Source: an uncultured Oxalobacter sp. (GTDB lineage Bacteria; Pseudomonadota; Gammaproteobacteria; Burkholderiales; Burkholderiaceae_D). Taken from it: a stretch of DNA of 55,479 nt. The position numbers and the translations under genes are program-made. The DNA lies in assembly GCA_905202055.1 (NCBI GenBank), contig CAJKQK010000008.1:1-55479 (forward strand), read 5' to 3'. The notes below the pieces were generated by a model. That model did not search any database and was not told where the DNA came from. It was given only the letters and a program-made list of their open reading frames with translations. How positions within the stretch are numbered: the stretch's first letter is position 1; each line of letters starts with the position of its first letter. Below are positions 44,033 through 54,054 of the stretch, one piece after another.

Positions 44033-46165
44033 ATGCCTGATCAACTGAACGTCCATTTATTGCTGGCTGCGCTTCTGGCGCCGCTTGCGGGCGCATTGAT
44101 CGCCGGCCTGATGGGTTCGATGTTCGGGGGACACCTGATCCGCCGGAGAACGTCCAAAGCCGTTACGGTATCGGGTGTGGCCATTTCGTTCGTCTGTTCA
44201 TTGATGATTCTGCTGGAAGTCATTTCCGGAGCGGAATTCAACGGGTCGGTCTATACATGGGCGACTGTCGGGAATGTAAAACTGGAAATCGGTTTTCTGG
44301 TGGATAGCCTGACCGCCATGATGATGCTGGTCGTCACCTTCATTTCCCTGCTCGTCCATATTTATTCGATGGGTTACATGGAAAACGACGATAACGTCAG
44401 CCGCTTTTTCTCGTATATCTCGCTATTCACCTTTTCCATGCTCGCTCTGGTGATGAGCAATAATTTCCTCCAGCTTTTCTTCGGGTGGGAAGCGGTCGGA
44501 CTGGTTTCCTATCTGCTGATCGGGTTCTGGCTCGAAAAACCGACGGCCGTGTCAGCCGGTTTGAAGGCTTTCCTCGTCAACCGTGTGGGCGATTTCGGAT
44601 TCATCATCGGCATCGGGCTGGTCTTTGCGTTTGCCGGTTCGCTGAACTATCAGGACGTTTTCGCCATCCGCGAGCAATTGGCGATGATAGCTTTGCCGGG
44701 TACCGGCTGGCTCGTCATTACGGCAATTTGCCTGTTCCTTTTTGTCGGTGCAATGGGCAAATCGGCACAGTTCCCTTTCCATGTCTGGCTGCCGGATTCG
44801 ATGGAAGGCCCGACGCCGATTTCCGCATTGATCCATGCTGCCACGATGGTGACGGCTGGTATTTTCATGGTGGCCCGGCTTTCCCCATTGTATGAACTGT
44901 CGGAAACGGCACTGTCCGTGATGGTTCTTGTCGGCGCGATTTCCGCACTCTTTCTGGGGCTAATTGCAATGGTGCAGACCGACATCAAGCGGATCATCGC
45001 CTATTCGACCTTGTCGCAACTGGGTTACATGGTTGTCGCGCTCGGGGTCTCGGCCTATTCTGTCGCTGTTTTTCATCTGATGACGCACGCATTCTTCAAG
45101 GCGCTTCTCTTTCTGGCGGCCGGTTCAGTCATTCTGGGCATGCATCACGATCAGGATATCCGGAACATGGGTGGCTTGCGCAAATATATGCCGCTGACAT
45201 GGGTAACGGCGCTGATCGGTTCATTAGCCCTGACTGGTGTGCCTTTCTTTTCGGGTTTCTATTCCAAGGAAACGATTGTCGGCGCGGTCAGGGCATCTTC
45301 CGTGTCAGGTTCCACTATCGCTCTGGTGGCCGTCATCGCCGGTCTGTTCGTCACCGGTTTTTATACGTTCAGGCTGTTCTTTTACGTCTTTCACGGAAAA
45401 GAACGCTTCCAGCGGCAACAGCTCGTCAATCTGAAAACGGCCGAGAAGGAAAAAGTCCCGCAGGGTAATCTGATCGGTTTGCTTCCGGGCGAAAAACCAC
45501 ATGAATCACCCTGGATCATCCGCTTGCCATTGGTTTTGCTGGCCATTCCGTCGGTGATTGCCGGATATTTCATGATCGAGCCGATGGTATTCGGCGATTT
45601 TTTCGAAAACGTGATTTTCGTCGATAACGAGAAGCATGCGGGTATGCAGGCGCTGGCGCTTCATTTCGATAGCGCGCTGTCGATGACTTTTCATGAAATC
45701 ATGACACCAACTTTCTGGCTGGTTATAGCCGGTATCGCGATGGCATGGTACTTCTATATGATCAATCCGGTCGCGCCGATCCGTCTGCGACGCCGGTTCC
45801 GTTTTTTGCACCGTCTGCTTGTGGAACAGTATTATCTGGACAGATTGTATGAAAAAGTTTTTGTGAACAGCACCTTGTGGCTGGGCAATGTACTGTGGAA
45901 AAAAATTGACGTGACGCTGATCGACGACTGGATTATCGGCCGCTTCTTTGTGAAAGGAACGAAGAAATTCGGACGTGTCGTGTTCAAAGTAGTCGATGTC
46001 GTCATGATCGACGGCGTGCTGGTGAATGGGGGATCGAAAATGGTGGGCTGGATCGCCTCAATCGTCCGGCATTTCCAGTCAGGGTATCTGTACCACTACG
46101 TTTTTGCCATGATTATCGGCCTGCTGTGCCTGCTGTTCTGGTTTGTTCCCATCAGTTTGAGATAA
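44033..46165 (+). CDS. nuoL: NADH-quinone oxidoreductase subunit L
   Basis: The distal antiporter-like proton pump, 710 residues with about 16 helices. FFGWEAVGLVSYLLIGFW holds the key glutamate of helix 5. GKSAQFPFHVWLPDSMEGPTPISALIHAATMV contains the helix 7-8 lysine and histidines, and MVQTDIKRIIAYSTLSQLGYM is the broken-helix region. The C-terminal part carries the long lateral helix. It starts 52 bases after nuoK; GAGGAAAG is the ribosome-binding site. Confidence 0.96.
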   Translation: MPDQLNVHLLLAALLAPLAGALIAGLMGSMFGGHLIRRRTSKAVTVSGVAISFVCSLMILLEVISGAEFNGSVYTWATVGNVKLEIGFLVDSLTAMMMLVVTFISLLVHIYSMGYMENDDNVSRFFSYISLFTFSMLALVMSNNFLQLFFGWEAVGLVSYLLIGFWLEKPTAVSAGLKAFLVNRVGDFGFIIGIGLVFAFAGSLNYQDVFAIREQLAMIALPGTGWLVITAICLFLFVGAMGKSAQFPFHVWLPDSMEGPTPISALIHAATMVTAGIFMVARLSPLYELSETALSVMVLVGAISALFLGLIAMVQTDIKRIIAYSTLSQLGYMVVALGVSAYSVAVFHLMTHAFFKALLFLAAGSVILGMHHDQDIRNMGGLRKYMPLTWVTALIGSLALTGVPFFSGFYSKETIVGAVRASSVSGSTIALVAVIAGLFVTGFYTFRLFFYVFHGKERFQRQQLVNLKTAEKEKVPQGNLIGLLPGEKPHESPWIIRLPLVLLAIPSVIAGYFMIEPMVFGDFFENVIFVDNEKHAGMQALALHFDSALSMTFHEIMTPTFWLVIAGIAMAWYFYMINPVAPIRLRRRFRFLHRLLVEQYYLDRLYEKVFVNSTLWLGNVLWKKIDVTLIDDWIIGRFFVKGTKKFGRVVFKVVDVVMIDGVLVNGGSKMVGWIASIVRHFQSGYLYHYVFAMIIGLLCLLFWFVPISLR

Positions 46166-46183
46166 AAGTTTGATCGGATAAAT

Positions 46184-47677
46184 ATGCCTAATCTGTCGTA
46201 TTCAGCCTTTCCAGTCCTGTCGCTCGCGATCTGGTGCCCGGTATTTTTCGGTTTGCTGGTACTCGTGACCGGGAAGGATGAAAGGGCCACATTCGTTCGC
46301 TGGCTGTCACTTCTCGGTGCGCTTGCCAGTTTTGCCGTCACTTTGCCACTGGCGATCGATTTCGACAGAAGCGCACACGGCATGCAATTCGTCGAGCGGC
46401 ACTCATGGATCAAGCTCTTTCATGTCGAATACGCACTGGGTGTGGATGGCATTTCCATGTGGTTCGTCCTGCTGTCGGCCCTGATCACCCTGATCGTCGT
46501 GATTGCCGGATGGAACGTCATCCAGAAACAGATCGCGCAATACATGGGCGCTTTCCTTATCCTGTCCGGTCTGATGATCGGCGTTTTTTCGACGTTTGAC
46601 GGGCTCCTGTTTTACGTTTTCTTTGAAGCGACCCTGATTCCGATGTTCGTCATTATCGGCGTCTGGGGTGGTGAACGGCGTGTTTATGCGGCATTCAAGT
46701 TTTTCCTGTACACCTTCTTCGGCTCGCTCCCGATGCTGATCGGCATCCTGTATCTGTATCTGCAAACGAACAGTTTCAACATCTTTACCTGGTATAACAC
46801 ATCCCTTCCGCTGAACGTACAGATATGGCTCTTCATCGCCTTTTTGACGGCATTTGCCGTCAAGGTGCCGATGTGGCCGGTACATACCTGGTTGCCGGAC
46901 GCCCACGTCGAGGCGCCAACAGGCGGTTCGGTCATTCTTGCCGCACTCATGCTGAAACTCGGCGCTTACGGCTTCATCCGGTTTTCCATGCCGATCCTGC
47001 CGGATGCCAGCCGGTCGCTGGCATGGTTGATGATTGCATTATCGCTGATCGCCGTGATCTATATCGGGCTGGTCGCGCTTGTCCAGAAAGACATGAAGAA
47101 ACTGATCGCATACTCATCCATCGCTCATATGGGCTTTGTGACGCTCGGTTTTTTTCTCTTTGAAAACATCACTGTAGATGGTGCGCTGGTGCAGATGATT
47201 TCGCATGGTTTCGTCTCGGCTGCCATGTTCCTGTGCGTTGGTGTGCTTTACGACCGGATGCATACGCGTGACATTGCCGATTATGGCGGGGTCGCCTTTG
47301 TCATGCCGCGTTTTGCCGCGTTCTTCGTTTTGTTTGCACTGGCCAATTGCGGTTTGCCGGGAACGTCCGGTTTTGTCGGTGAAGTCATGGTCATTCTGGG
47401 CGCTGTCAAGGTCAATGTCTGGATCGGTACCGCCGGTGCACTGGCCCTGATTCTGGGGGCGGCTTATACGCTCTGGATGATCAAGCGCGTGCTGTACGGG
47501 CCGGTTGAAAACGAGCGGGTTGCCGCGTTGAAAGACATCAGCGCGCGGGAATTTTTCGTGCTTGCGGTTCTGGGCGCTTTCGTGCTCGCTATCGGGCTTT
47601 ATCCTGCTTGGGTGACCGACGTCATGCAGACGTCCGTTGCCGATCTGCTGTTACATGTTTCGCAATCCAAACTGTAA
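46184..47677 (+). CDS. nuoM: NADH-quinone oxidoreductase subunit M
   Basis: Middle antiporter-like proton pump, 497 residues, about 14 helices. FFEATLIPMFVIIGVWGGERR carries the conserved glutamate. VKVPMWPVHTWLPDAHVEAPTGGSV and VQKDMKKLIAYSSIAHMGFV are the family signatures. It lies 18 bases after nuoL. Confidence 0.96.
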   Translation: MPNLSYSAFPVLSLAIWCPVFFGLLVLVTGKDERATFVRWLSLLGALASFAVTLPLAIDFDRSAHGMQFVERHSWIKLFHVEYALGVDGISMWFVLLSALITLIVVIAGWNVIQKQIAQYMGAFLILSGLMIGVFSTFDGLLFYVFFEATLIPMFVIIGVWGGERRVYAAFKFFLYTFFGSLPMLIGILYLYLQTNSFNIFTWYNTSLPLNVQIWLFIAFLTAFAVKVPMWPVHTWLPDAHVEAPTGGSVILAALMLKLGAYGFIRFSMPILPDASRSLAWLMIALSLIAVIYIGLVALVQKDMKKLIAYSSIAHMGFVTLGFFLFENITVDGALVQMISHGFVSAAMFLCVGVLYDRMHTRDIADYGGVAFVMPRFAAFFVLFALANCGLPGTSGFVGEVMVILGAVKVNVWIGTAGALALILGAAYTLWMIKRVLYGPVENERVAALKDISAREFFVLAVLGAFVLAIGLYPAWVTDVMQTSVADLLLHVSQSKL

Positions 47678-47694
47678 GGGATGCTTAAAACGAC

Positions 47695-49182
47695 ATGAAC
47701 TCGATGAACCTGCTTCCCGCCTTGCCAGAACTGATACTGATTGCATCGGTACCGGCGATATTGCTTGTTGACCTGTTTTTGCCACAGAACAGGCGGGATG
47801 TCACATTCGGTTTGTCGGTGCTTGCGATACTTGGCTGTATCGCTGTCACGTTCCTTTTTCCACTGGAAAAAAATGTCGTGTACAGCTTCGCAGGATCCTT
47901 CATTTCCGATGCCGTATCGATTCTGTTGAAGCTATGCACCTATGTCGCCATGCTGTTCACACTGGTGTATGCCCGGCGCTACATCAACGAGCGGAATCTC
48001 ACCTCAGGACATCTGGGCGGCGAATTTTACAGCCTGTCTCTTTTTGCCATGCTCGGCATGATGGTCGTCATTTCAGCCGCGGATTTTTTGACGATGTATC
48101 TGGGCATTGAATTGATGTCTTTTCCCCTCTATGCGCTGGTGGCTTTAAAACGCCATGACAACAAGGCTGTCGAGGCGGCGACCAAGTTTTTCATCCTGGG
48201 CGCGCTGGGTTCGGGTCTTCTGCTTTACGGGATTTCCATGCTATACGGGGCAACGGGGTCTCTGGATTTTATCGAGGTGGCAAGAATATCGGCTTACAGC
48301 GGCATCAGCCGGACGATTCTGGTTTTCGGTATCGTTTTCGTCGTGGCCGGTATCGCCTTCAAATTGGGTGCCGTACCGTTCCATATGTGGGTGCCCGACG
48401 TGTTCGAGGGCGCGCCGTCGGCGGTTACCCTTCTGATCGCCGGTGCGCCGAAACTCGCCGGGTTTGCGATCTGCCTGCGCATTCTGGTCGAAGCGTTGTT
48501 GCCACTGGCTTTCGACTGGCAACAGATGCTGATGATCATCGCCATCCTGTCGATGGCACTTGGCAATGTCGCGGCCATCATGCAGAAGAACATCAAGCGT
48601 ATGCTGGCTTATTCAACAATTGCCCAGATGGGGTACATGTTGCTGGGTATGCTGGCCGGAGTCAGGGAAGGGACTCGCGTCATCGCTTCCACTTTCGCGT
48701 ATAGTTCGGCCATGTATTACACCATTGTCTACGTGCTGGCGACGCTCGGTGCGTTCGGTGTGATCCTGGTGATGTCGGACAAGGGACTTGAGGCGGACAG
48801 GCTGGACGATCTTCGGGGTCTGAACCGCCGCAATCCATGGTACGCACTGATCATGCTCGTCTGCATGTTTTCCTTTGCCGGCGTTCCGCCGCTAGTCGGT
48901 TTCTTCGGCAAGTTCGCCGTGTTTCAGGCACTCGTCGATGCGGGACTGATCTGGCTGGCAGTCGTCGGGATTGTCTTTGCAGTGATCGGCGCGTTTTACT
49001 ACCTTCGGGTCGTCAAGTTCATGTATTTTGACGAGCCGGCGGATGAACGGAAGATCCGTGTGCCGTGGGACATGGCGGTTGCGCTTGGCATCAACGGATT
49101 TCTGATCGTCGTGCTGGGCGTTTTCCCGGGCGGCCTTCTGGACTGGTGTGTGTTTGCCATCAACAGCGCTTTCCTGCTCTGA
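47695..49182 (+). CDS. nuoN: NADH-quinone oxidoreductase subunit N
   Basis: Proximal antiporter-like proton pump, 495 residues with about 14 helices. GIELMSFPLYALVALKR carries the glutamate, KLGAVPFHMWVPDVFEGAPSAVT the lysine and proton path, and MQKNIKRMLAYSTIAQMGYML the broken helix. Last gene of the operon; no convincing terminator follows within 100 bases. Confidence 0.96.
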   Translation: MNSMNLLPALPELILIASVPAILLVDLFLPQNRRDVTFGLSVLAILGCIAVTFLFPLEKNVVYSFAGSFISDAVSILLKLCTYVAMLFTLVYARRYINERNLTSGHLGGEFYSLSLFAMLGMMVVISAADFLTMYLGIELMSFPLYALVALKRHDNKAVEAATKFFILGALGSGLLLYGISMLYGATGSLDFIEVARISAYSGISRTILVFGIVFVVAGIAFKLGAVPFHMWVPDVFEGAPSAVTLLIAGAPKLAGFAICLRILVEALLPLAFDWQQMLMIIAILSMALGNVAAIMQKNIKRMLAYSTIAQMGYMLLGMLAGVREGTRVIASTFAYSSAMYYTIVYVLATLGAFGVILVMSDKGLEADRLDDLRGLNRRNPWYALIMLVCMFSFAGVPPLVGFFGKFAVFQALVDAGLIWLAVVGIVFAVIGAFYYLRVVKFMYFDEPADERKIRVPWDMAVALGINGFLIVVLGVFPGGLLDWCVFAINSAFLL

Positions 49183-49294
49183 CTGGCTGTTGTGTCCGGG
49201 TAAAAGTAAACCGGTGTTTATCATGACACGTTTACAAACCGGGGATGTTAAAATTCATACTTCAGGTTAATTCAAATTCTTTACGGATCACGCT

Positions 49295-50419
49295 ATGGCA
49301 GGCAATTCTTTCGGGAAACTGTTTTCGGTAACGACGTTCGGCGAATCGCACGGCGCGGCCATTGGCTGTATTGTCGATGGCTGCCCTCCGGGTATGGACC
49401 TGTCGGAAGACGATATCCAGCCTGAACTGGATCGCCGCAAACCCGGTACTTCCCGTTTCGTCACACAACGCCGTGAACCGGATGCCGTCAAAATCCTGTC
49501 CGGTGTTTATCAGGGAAAAACTACCGGCACCCCGATTGCGCTTCTGATAGAAAATCAGGACCAGCGCAGCAAGGATTACAGCAATATCGCCGACGTTTTC
49601 CGTCCCGGCCATGCCGACTACCCCTATTTTCTCAAATACGGTTTGCGTGACCCGAGAGGGGGAGGCCGTTCGTCAGCCCGTTTGACGGCAGTGACCGTTG
49701 CCGCAGCAGCGATTGCCAGAAAATGGCTGAGAAAGCGCTACGGTGTCGAAATCAAGGGGTGTCTTTCACAATTGGGCGATACGCCTATTCCTTTCCAGTC
49801 CTGGAATTTTACGTCACACAATTTATTCTTTGCCGCAACCGATTCCAGCGCTTTATTGAACGCGCTTGAGGAAAAGATGGACGCCTTGCGAAAAGCGGGC
49901 GATTCTATCGGCGCGAAAGTCGACGTCATTGCAACCGGAGTTCCGGTCGGTCTTGGCAACCCGCTTTTTGAAAAGCTGGATGCCGGAATCGCGGCTGCGA
50001 TGATGGGCATCAATGCGGTCAAGGGTGTTGAAATCGGTGACGGGTTCGCTTCGGTGGCGCAAAGAGGTTCCGAACACGGGGATGAAATCACGCCTGACGG
50101 TTTCCTGACCAATCATGCAGGCGGCGTTCTGGGCGGTATTTCAACCGGTCAGGATATCCGTGTATCCATTGCCATCAAGCCGACACCCTCCATTCGTCTG
50201 CCACGCCAGTCGATAGACGGCCAGGGTGATGCGGTCACTGTCGAAACGACAGGCCGTCATGACCCATGTGTCGGCATACGTGCCGTTCCGGTCGCCGAGG
50301 CGATGCTGGCGCTGGTATTGATGGACGCCGTTTTGCAGCATCGTGCACAATGTGCTGACGTACTTCCTCCTTTCCCTCCGGTCGAGGGAGATTTGCCGCA
50401 GTCCATCGACGGCGAATAA
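49295..50419 (+). CDS. aroC: Chorismate synthase
   Basis: Makes chorismate from EPSP with reduced FMN, the last shikimate step. 374 residues. GNSFGKLFSVTTFGESHGAA near the start, RPGHADYPYFLKYGLRDPRG and GGRSSARLTA (FMN binding), and the C-terminal RHDPCVGIRAVPVAEAM are the three family signatures. It stands just after the nuo operon and likely shares a transcript with the MFS gene 21 bases downstream. Confidence 0.96.
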   Translation: MAGNSFGKLFSVTTFGESHGAAIGCIVDGCPPGMDLSEDDIQPELDRRKPGTSRFVTQRREPDAVKILSGVYQGKTTGTPIALLIENQDQRSKDYSNIADVFRPGHADYPYFLKYGLRDPRGGGRSSARLTAVTVAAAAIARKWLRKRYGVEIKGCLSQLGDTPIPFQSWNFTSHNLFFAATDSSALLNALEEKMDALRKAGDSIGAKVDVIATGVPVGLGNPLFEKLDAGIAAAMMGINAVKGVEIGDGFASVAQRGSEHGDEITPDGFLTNHAGGVLGGISTGQDIRVSIAIKPTPSIRLPRQSIDGQGDAVTVETTGRHDPCVGIRAVPVAEAMLALVLMDAVLQHRAQCADVLPPFPPVEGDLPQSIDGE

Positions 50420-50440
50420 AGATGTTTTCCGGATCGAGTC

Positions 50441-51601
50441 GTGTCTGACAATACATGGCCAAAACAGTCGTTGGGTTTCGGCGCGTTCTATTTCAGCTAT
50501 TACAGTTTCGTCGGCGTTTTTCCGACCTTCGTTTCCCTTTACCTTGCATTCAGGGGTATCAGTGCGTTTGAAATCGGTATCCTGATGTCGCTGATGCAGG
50601 CCATGCGTATTGTCGGGCCGAATCTGTGGGGATGGATGGCGGACTGGACAGGGCAACGTGCCCGCGTGCTCCAGTTCACAGCGGGGGCGGCGCTGATCGC
50701 ATTCACCGGCTTCTTTTTCGGCGGGGGCTTCTGGTACTTTGCCTTTTTCATGATTGCCGTGAATCTGTTCACCAGTGCACAGGGCCCCTTGTCCGACGCC
50801 CTGATTCTGTCGGAAATGCATGGCAACATGTCCCGTTACGGGCAATTGCGCCTGTGGGGATCGGTCGGCTATGTGTTTATGACGGCGGCTTCCGGTTTTG
50901 TGCTGGACTGGGCAGGCATCGGCCTCATGCCATGGGTCGGGGCAGCCATTCTCGGAGCCGTTCTGATCGTCAGCCTTCGTCTTTACCAGACGCCACAAAC
51001 ACTTGTCGCCAAAAAAGTGGCCTCGGTCTGGCAAGTCATGGGCCAGCGCGAAGTGATCGCTTTCATGGTTTCAGGCTGTTTCATGCTGGCCGCTCATGGG
51101 GCCATGTATTCTTTTTATTCCCTGTATCTTTCAGTGCTCGGTTACAGTAGCGTCACTATCGGTATGATGTGGGCGATCGGTGCGTCGGCGGAAATTATTT
51201 TCTTCATTTATCAGGCTCCGATAGTGAAACGTTTCGGCATAAAAGCCATCTTGCTGGCAAGCCTCTTTCTGGCGGTTTTGCGTTTTGCACTGATCGGGTT
51301 CGGGGCCGAATCGTTCATTATTCTGCTGATTGCCCAGTTGTTGCATGCCGCAACCTTCGGGGCACACCATGTCACCTCGATTTTAAGCATTCAAAAGTGG
51401 TTTTCCGGTCCCTTGCAGGCACGGGGACAAGCGCTCTTCATCAGTGCCTCTTATGGCGTCGGCGGCACGCTCGGCGGTTTTTTCCTCTCATGGGTCTGGA
51501 AGGATTTTTCGCCGGAAGCCGTTTACTGGGTCGCTTCCGGCTTTGCACTCGTCGCTTTTCTTGCTGCATGGCAATCGTTTCGATGGCAGATGCCAAAATA
51601 A
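50441..51601 (+). CDS. MFS transporter, HcaT/PPP-like
   Basis: 386 residues, about 12 membrane helices. The opening stretch FGAFYFSYYSFVGVFPTFVSLYL and MRIVGPNLWGWMADWTGQRA resemble the nucleoside/phenylpropionate-type MFS branch (HcaT-like) common in betaproteobacteria. ATFGAHHVTSILSIQKWF in the second half is also typical of that group. The substrate is not inferable. GTG start at 50441. It is in an apparent unit with aroC. Confidence 0.85.
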   Translation: MSDNTWPKQSLGFGAFYFSYYSFVGVFPTFVSLYLAFRGISAFEIGILMSLMQAMRIVGPNLWGWMADWTGQRARVLQFTAGAALIAFTGFFFGGGFWYFAFFMIAVNLFTSAQGPLSDALILSEMHGNMSRYGQLRLWGSVGYVFMTAASGFVLDWAGIGLMPWVGAAILGAVLIVSLRLYQTPQTLVAKKVASVWQVMGQREVIAFMVSGCFMLAAHGAMYSFYSLYLSVLGYSSVTIGMMWAIGASAEIIFFIYQAPIVKRFGIKAILLASLFLAVLRFALIGFGAESFIILLIAQLLHAATFGAHHVTSILSIQKWFSGPLQARGQALFISASYGVGGTLGGFFLSWVWKDFSPEAVYWVASGFALVAFLAAWQSFRWQMPK

Positions 51602-51685
51602 AACGTAATAATCCTATGCCCTGTCAGGTTTGCCGTTGAATGTGGCATAATATTTTATTAGTCAACAAAGTATATGAATGGCATC

Positions 51686-53089
51686 ATGGCAAAAACTCTT
51701 TACGACAAACTCTGGGAATCCCATGTGGTGGATACGGAAAAAGACGGCACGACGATTTTGTATATCGATCGCCACCTTCTGCATGAAGTCACCAGCCCGC
51801 AGGCTTTTGAAGGCCTGCGCATGGCTGGTCGCAAGCCCTGGAGGGATTCTGCCAATCTTCTGGTAGCCGATCACAACGTCTCCACCCAGAACCGTCAAGG
51901 CCCGATTGCCGACCCGATCTCGCGCCTGCAGGTCGAAACGCTGGACATGAACGCGAAAGCGTTCAGTCTGACCTATTTCAATATGGCCGACAACCGTCAG
52001 GGCATCGTGCACGTCATCGGGCCTGAACAGGGCGCGACCCTGCCGGGCATGACCGTTGTTTGCGGTGACTCGCATACCTCGACACACGGTGCTTTCGGCT
52101 GTCTGGCTCATGGTATTGGTACATCGGAAGTCGAACATGTTCTGGCAACCCAGACGCTTCTGGCGAAAAAATCGAAATCGATGCTCGTTCAAGTCGAGGG
52201 GCAGCTGGGCGAAGGCGTTACTGCAAAAGACATTGTACTCGCGGTTATCGGCAAGATCGGTACGGCCGGCGGCACGGGTTATGCCATTGAATTCGCCGGT
52301 TCCGCCATCCGCGGCCTGTCCATGGAGGGCCGTATGACCCTGTGCAATATGGCGATCGAAGCGGGTGCCCGTGCCGGTATGGTTGCCGTCGATGATACGA
52401 CGATCGAGTACGTCAACGGCCGCCCATTTTCACCAAAAGGTGACCAGTGGGAAAAAGCCGTTGCATACTGGAAGACCCTGCATTCCGACGAAGGGGCGAC
52501 ATTCGACGCGGTCGTCAAACTGGATGCCGACGCTATCCAGCCCCAGGTCACATGGGGAACGTCCCCTGAAATGGTGACTTCGGTCGATGGAAAAGTGCCT
52601 GATCCGGCAAACGAAGCCGATCCGATCCGCCGTGACGCAATCGTTCGCGCACTGAAATACATGGATTTGCAGCCGAACATGCCGATTACGTCGATTGCCA
52701 TCGACAAGGTTTTCATCGGATCCTGCACCAATTCACGTATCGAGGATCTGAGAGCGGCGGCAGCCGTCGTCAAAGGCAAGAAACGCGCTTCGAACGTGAC
52801 ACTGGCAATGGTCGTTCCCGGTTCCGGTCTCGTGAAGGAGCAGGCGGAAAAAGAAGGCCTGGACAAGATCTTCATCGAAGCCGGTTTTGAATGGCGCGAA
52901 CCGGGCTGCTCCATGTGTCTGGCAATGAACGACGACCGGCTCGCTCCGGGCGAACGTTGCGCTTCCACGTCGAACCGGAACTTTGAAGGGCGACAAGGAC
53001 AAGGGGGCAGAACTCATTTAGTATCACCAGCAATGGCAGCAGCAGCTGGCATTGCCGGACATTTTGTCGATGTGCGTGAAAACCCTTAA
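51686..53089 (+). CDS. leuC: 3-isopropylmalate dehydratase large subunit
   Basis: With LeuD it isomerises 2- to 3-isopropylmalate in leucine synthesis. 467 residues from ATG 51686 (MAKTLYDKLWESHVV, the usual family start); an ATG four codons upstream at 51674 is possible, and neither has a clear ribosome-binding site. The aconitase 4Fe-4S cysteines are in FIGSCTNSRIED and PGCSMCLAMN. VVCGDSHTSTHGAFGCLAHGIG and SNRNFEGRQG are further signatures. It heads leuC-entericidin-leuD-leuB. Confidence 0.96.
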   Translation: MAKTLYDKLWESHVVDTEKDGTTILYIDRHLLHEVTSPQAFEGLRMAGRKPWRDSANLLVADHNVSTQNRQGPIADPISRLQVETLDMNAKAFSLTYFNMADNRQGIVHVIGPEQGATLPGMTVVCGDSHTSTHGAFGCLAHGIGTSEVEHVLATQTLLAKKSKSMLVQVEGQLGEGVTAKDIVLAVIGKIGTAGGTGYAIEFAGSAIRGLSMEGRMTLCNMAIEAGARAGMVAVDDTTIEYVNGRPFSPKGDQWEKAVAYWKTLHSDEGATFDAVVKLDADAIQPQVTWGTSPEMVTSVDGKVPDPANEADPIRRDAIVRALKYMDLQPNMPITSIAIDKVFIGSCTNSRIEDLRAAAAVVKGKKRASNVTLAMVVPGSGLVKEQAEKEGLDKIFIEAGFEWREPGCSMCLAMNDDRLAPGERCASTSNRNFEGRQGQGGRTHLVSPAMAAAAGIAGHFVDVRENP

Positions 53090-53103
53090 CCAAGGAGAAG
53101 AAA

Positions 53104-53223
53104 ATGAAAGCTTTGATCGCTGTTTTGGCTGCAGTGGCCTTTCTGGCGGGTTGCAATACCGTACAGGGTGTGGGCAAGGACGTGCAAAAAGCGGGTTCTG
53201 CCGTAGAAGACGCTGCAAAATAA
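53104..53223 (+). CDS. Entericidin A/B-family small lipoprotein
   Basis: A 39-residue lipoprotein: MKALIAVLAAVAFLAGC with lipobox LAGC, then NTVQGVGKDVQKAGSAVEDA, the entericidin signature. In E. coli such peptides act as a toxin/antidote pair (EcnAB), but most single copies are of unknown role. AAGGAGAAG lies before the ATG. It sits between leuC and leuD, 14 bases after leuC, a placement common in betaproteobacteria. Only one copy is visible, with no partner. Confidence 0.88.
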   Translation: MKALIAVLAAVAFLAGCNTVQGVGKDVQKAGSAVEDAAK

Positions 53224-53266
53224 TCGTTAGCCAATAACGTTTGTTCTGAAAGTGATTTTGTTTTTT

Positions 53267-53300
53267 CGGCTTCCCGGAAGGGATCGGGAAGCCGGCTCTT
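53267..53300 (+). terminator. Hairpin between the entericidin gene and leuD
   Basis: A 10-base stem, CGGCTTCCCG (53267-53276) and CGGGAAGCCG (53285-53294), with an 8-base loop and a modest T-run after it. It may attenuate rather than stop transcription into leuD. Confidence 0.6.
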
Positions 53301-53338
53301 TTGTTTCCGAACGAAAGACACCTGAATTGATTTGAATC

Positions 53339-53986
53339 ATGGAAAAATTTACTGTACATACCGGATTGGTCGTGCCTCTTGATCGCGTCAACGTGGACAC
53401 GGACGCGATCATCCCCAAGCAGTTTCTGAAATCGATCAAGCGGACTGGATTCGGTCCGAATCTGTTTGACGAATGGCGCTATCTCGATCATGGGGAACCG
53501 GGAATGGACAATTCCACGCGTCCGGTCAATCCGGATTTCGTGCTGAACCAGCCACGTTATCAGGGCGCTTCCATTTTGCTGGCCCGCAAGAATTTCGGCT
53601 GCGGCTCTTCCCGGGAACATGCTCCCTGGGCGTTGCAGCAATATGGTTTCAAGGCCGTTATCGCGCCGAGTTTTGCCGATATCTTCTTCAACAACTGTTT
53701 CAAGAACGGTTTCCTGCCGGTTACCCTGTCCGAAGAACAGGTCGACCGGCTGTTCAATACGGTTGAAGCGAATCCGGGTTACAAGCTGACGGTGGATCTG
53801 GAAAAATTGGTCGTCAAAAACGATGACGCCTCTATCGCGTACACTTTCTCTATCGATCCGTTCCGCCAATATTGCCTGATGAACGGGCTGGACGATATCG
53901 GCCTGACGCTTCAGAAAGCGGACAAGATCAGGGAATACGAAAAGCGCCATGTCGGGGAACAGCCCTGGTTGGCCAACACGATTTGA
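53339..53986 (+). CDS. leuD: 3-isopropylmalate dehydratase small subunit
   Basis: The swivel-domain partner of LeuC. 215 residues: VPLDRVNVDTDAIIPKQFL near the start, the ARKNFGCGSSREHAPWAL substrate loop (about 82-99), and PSFADIFFNNCFKNGFLPV. Length and motifs are standard. It follows the entericidin gene and precedes leuB by 68 bases. Confidence 0.96.
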   Translation: MEKFTVHTGLVVPLDRVNVDTDAIIPKQFLKSIKRTGFGPNLFDEWRYLDHGEPGMDNSTRPVNPDFVLNQPRYQGASILLARKNFGCGSSREHAPWALQQYGFKAVIAPSFADIFFNNCFKNGFLPVTLSEEQVDRLFNTVEANPGYKLTVDLEKLVVKNDDASIAYTFSIDPFRQYCLMNGLDDIGLTLQKADKIREYEKRHVGEQPWLANTI

Positions 53987-54054
53987 TGGTTATTTTATAA
54001 AAACATAAAAAGGTTCTTCCCGATGAAGGCGGAACCAGAGACGAGAGGAAAGAC

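Noticed and set aside
53104..53223. Complete EcnAB toxin-antidote pair
   Set aside because: Only one entericidin-type gene is visible; no second lipoprotein peptide lies next to it.
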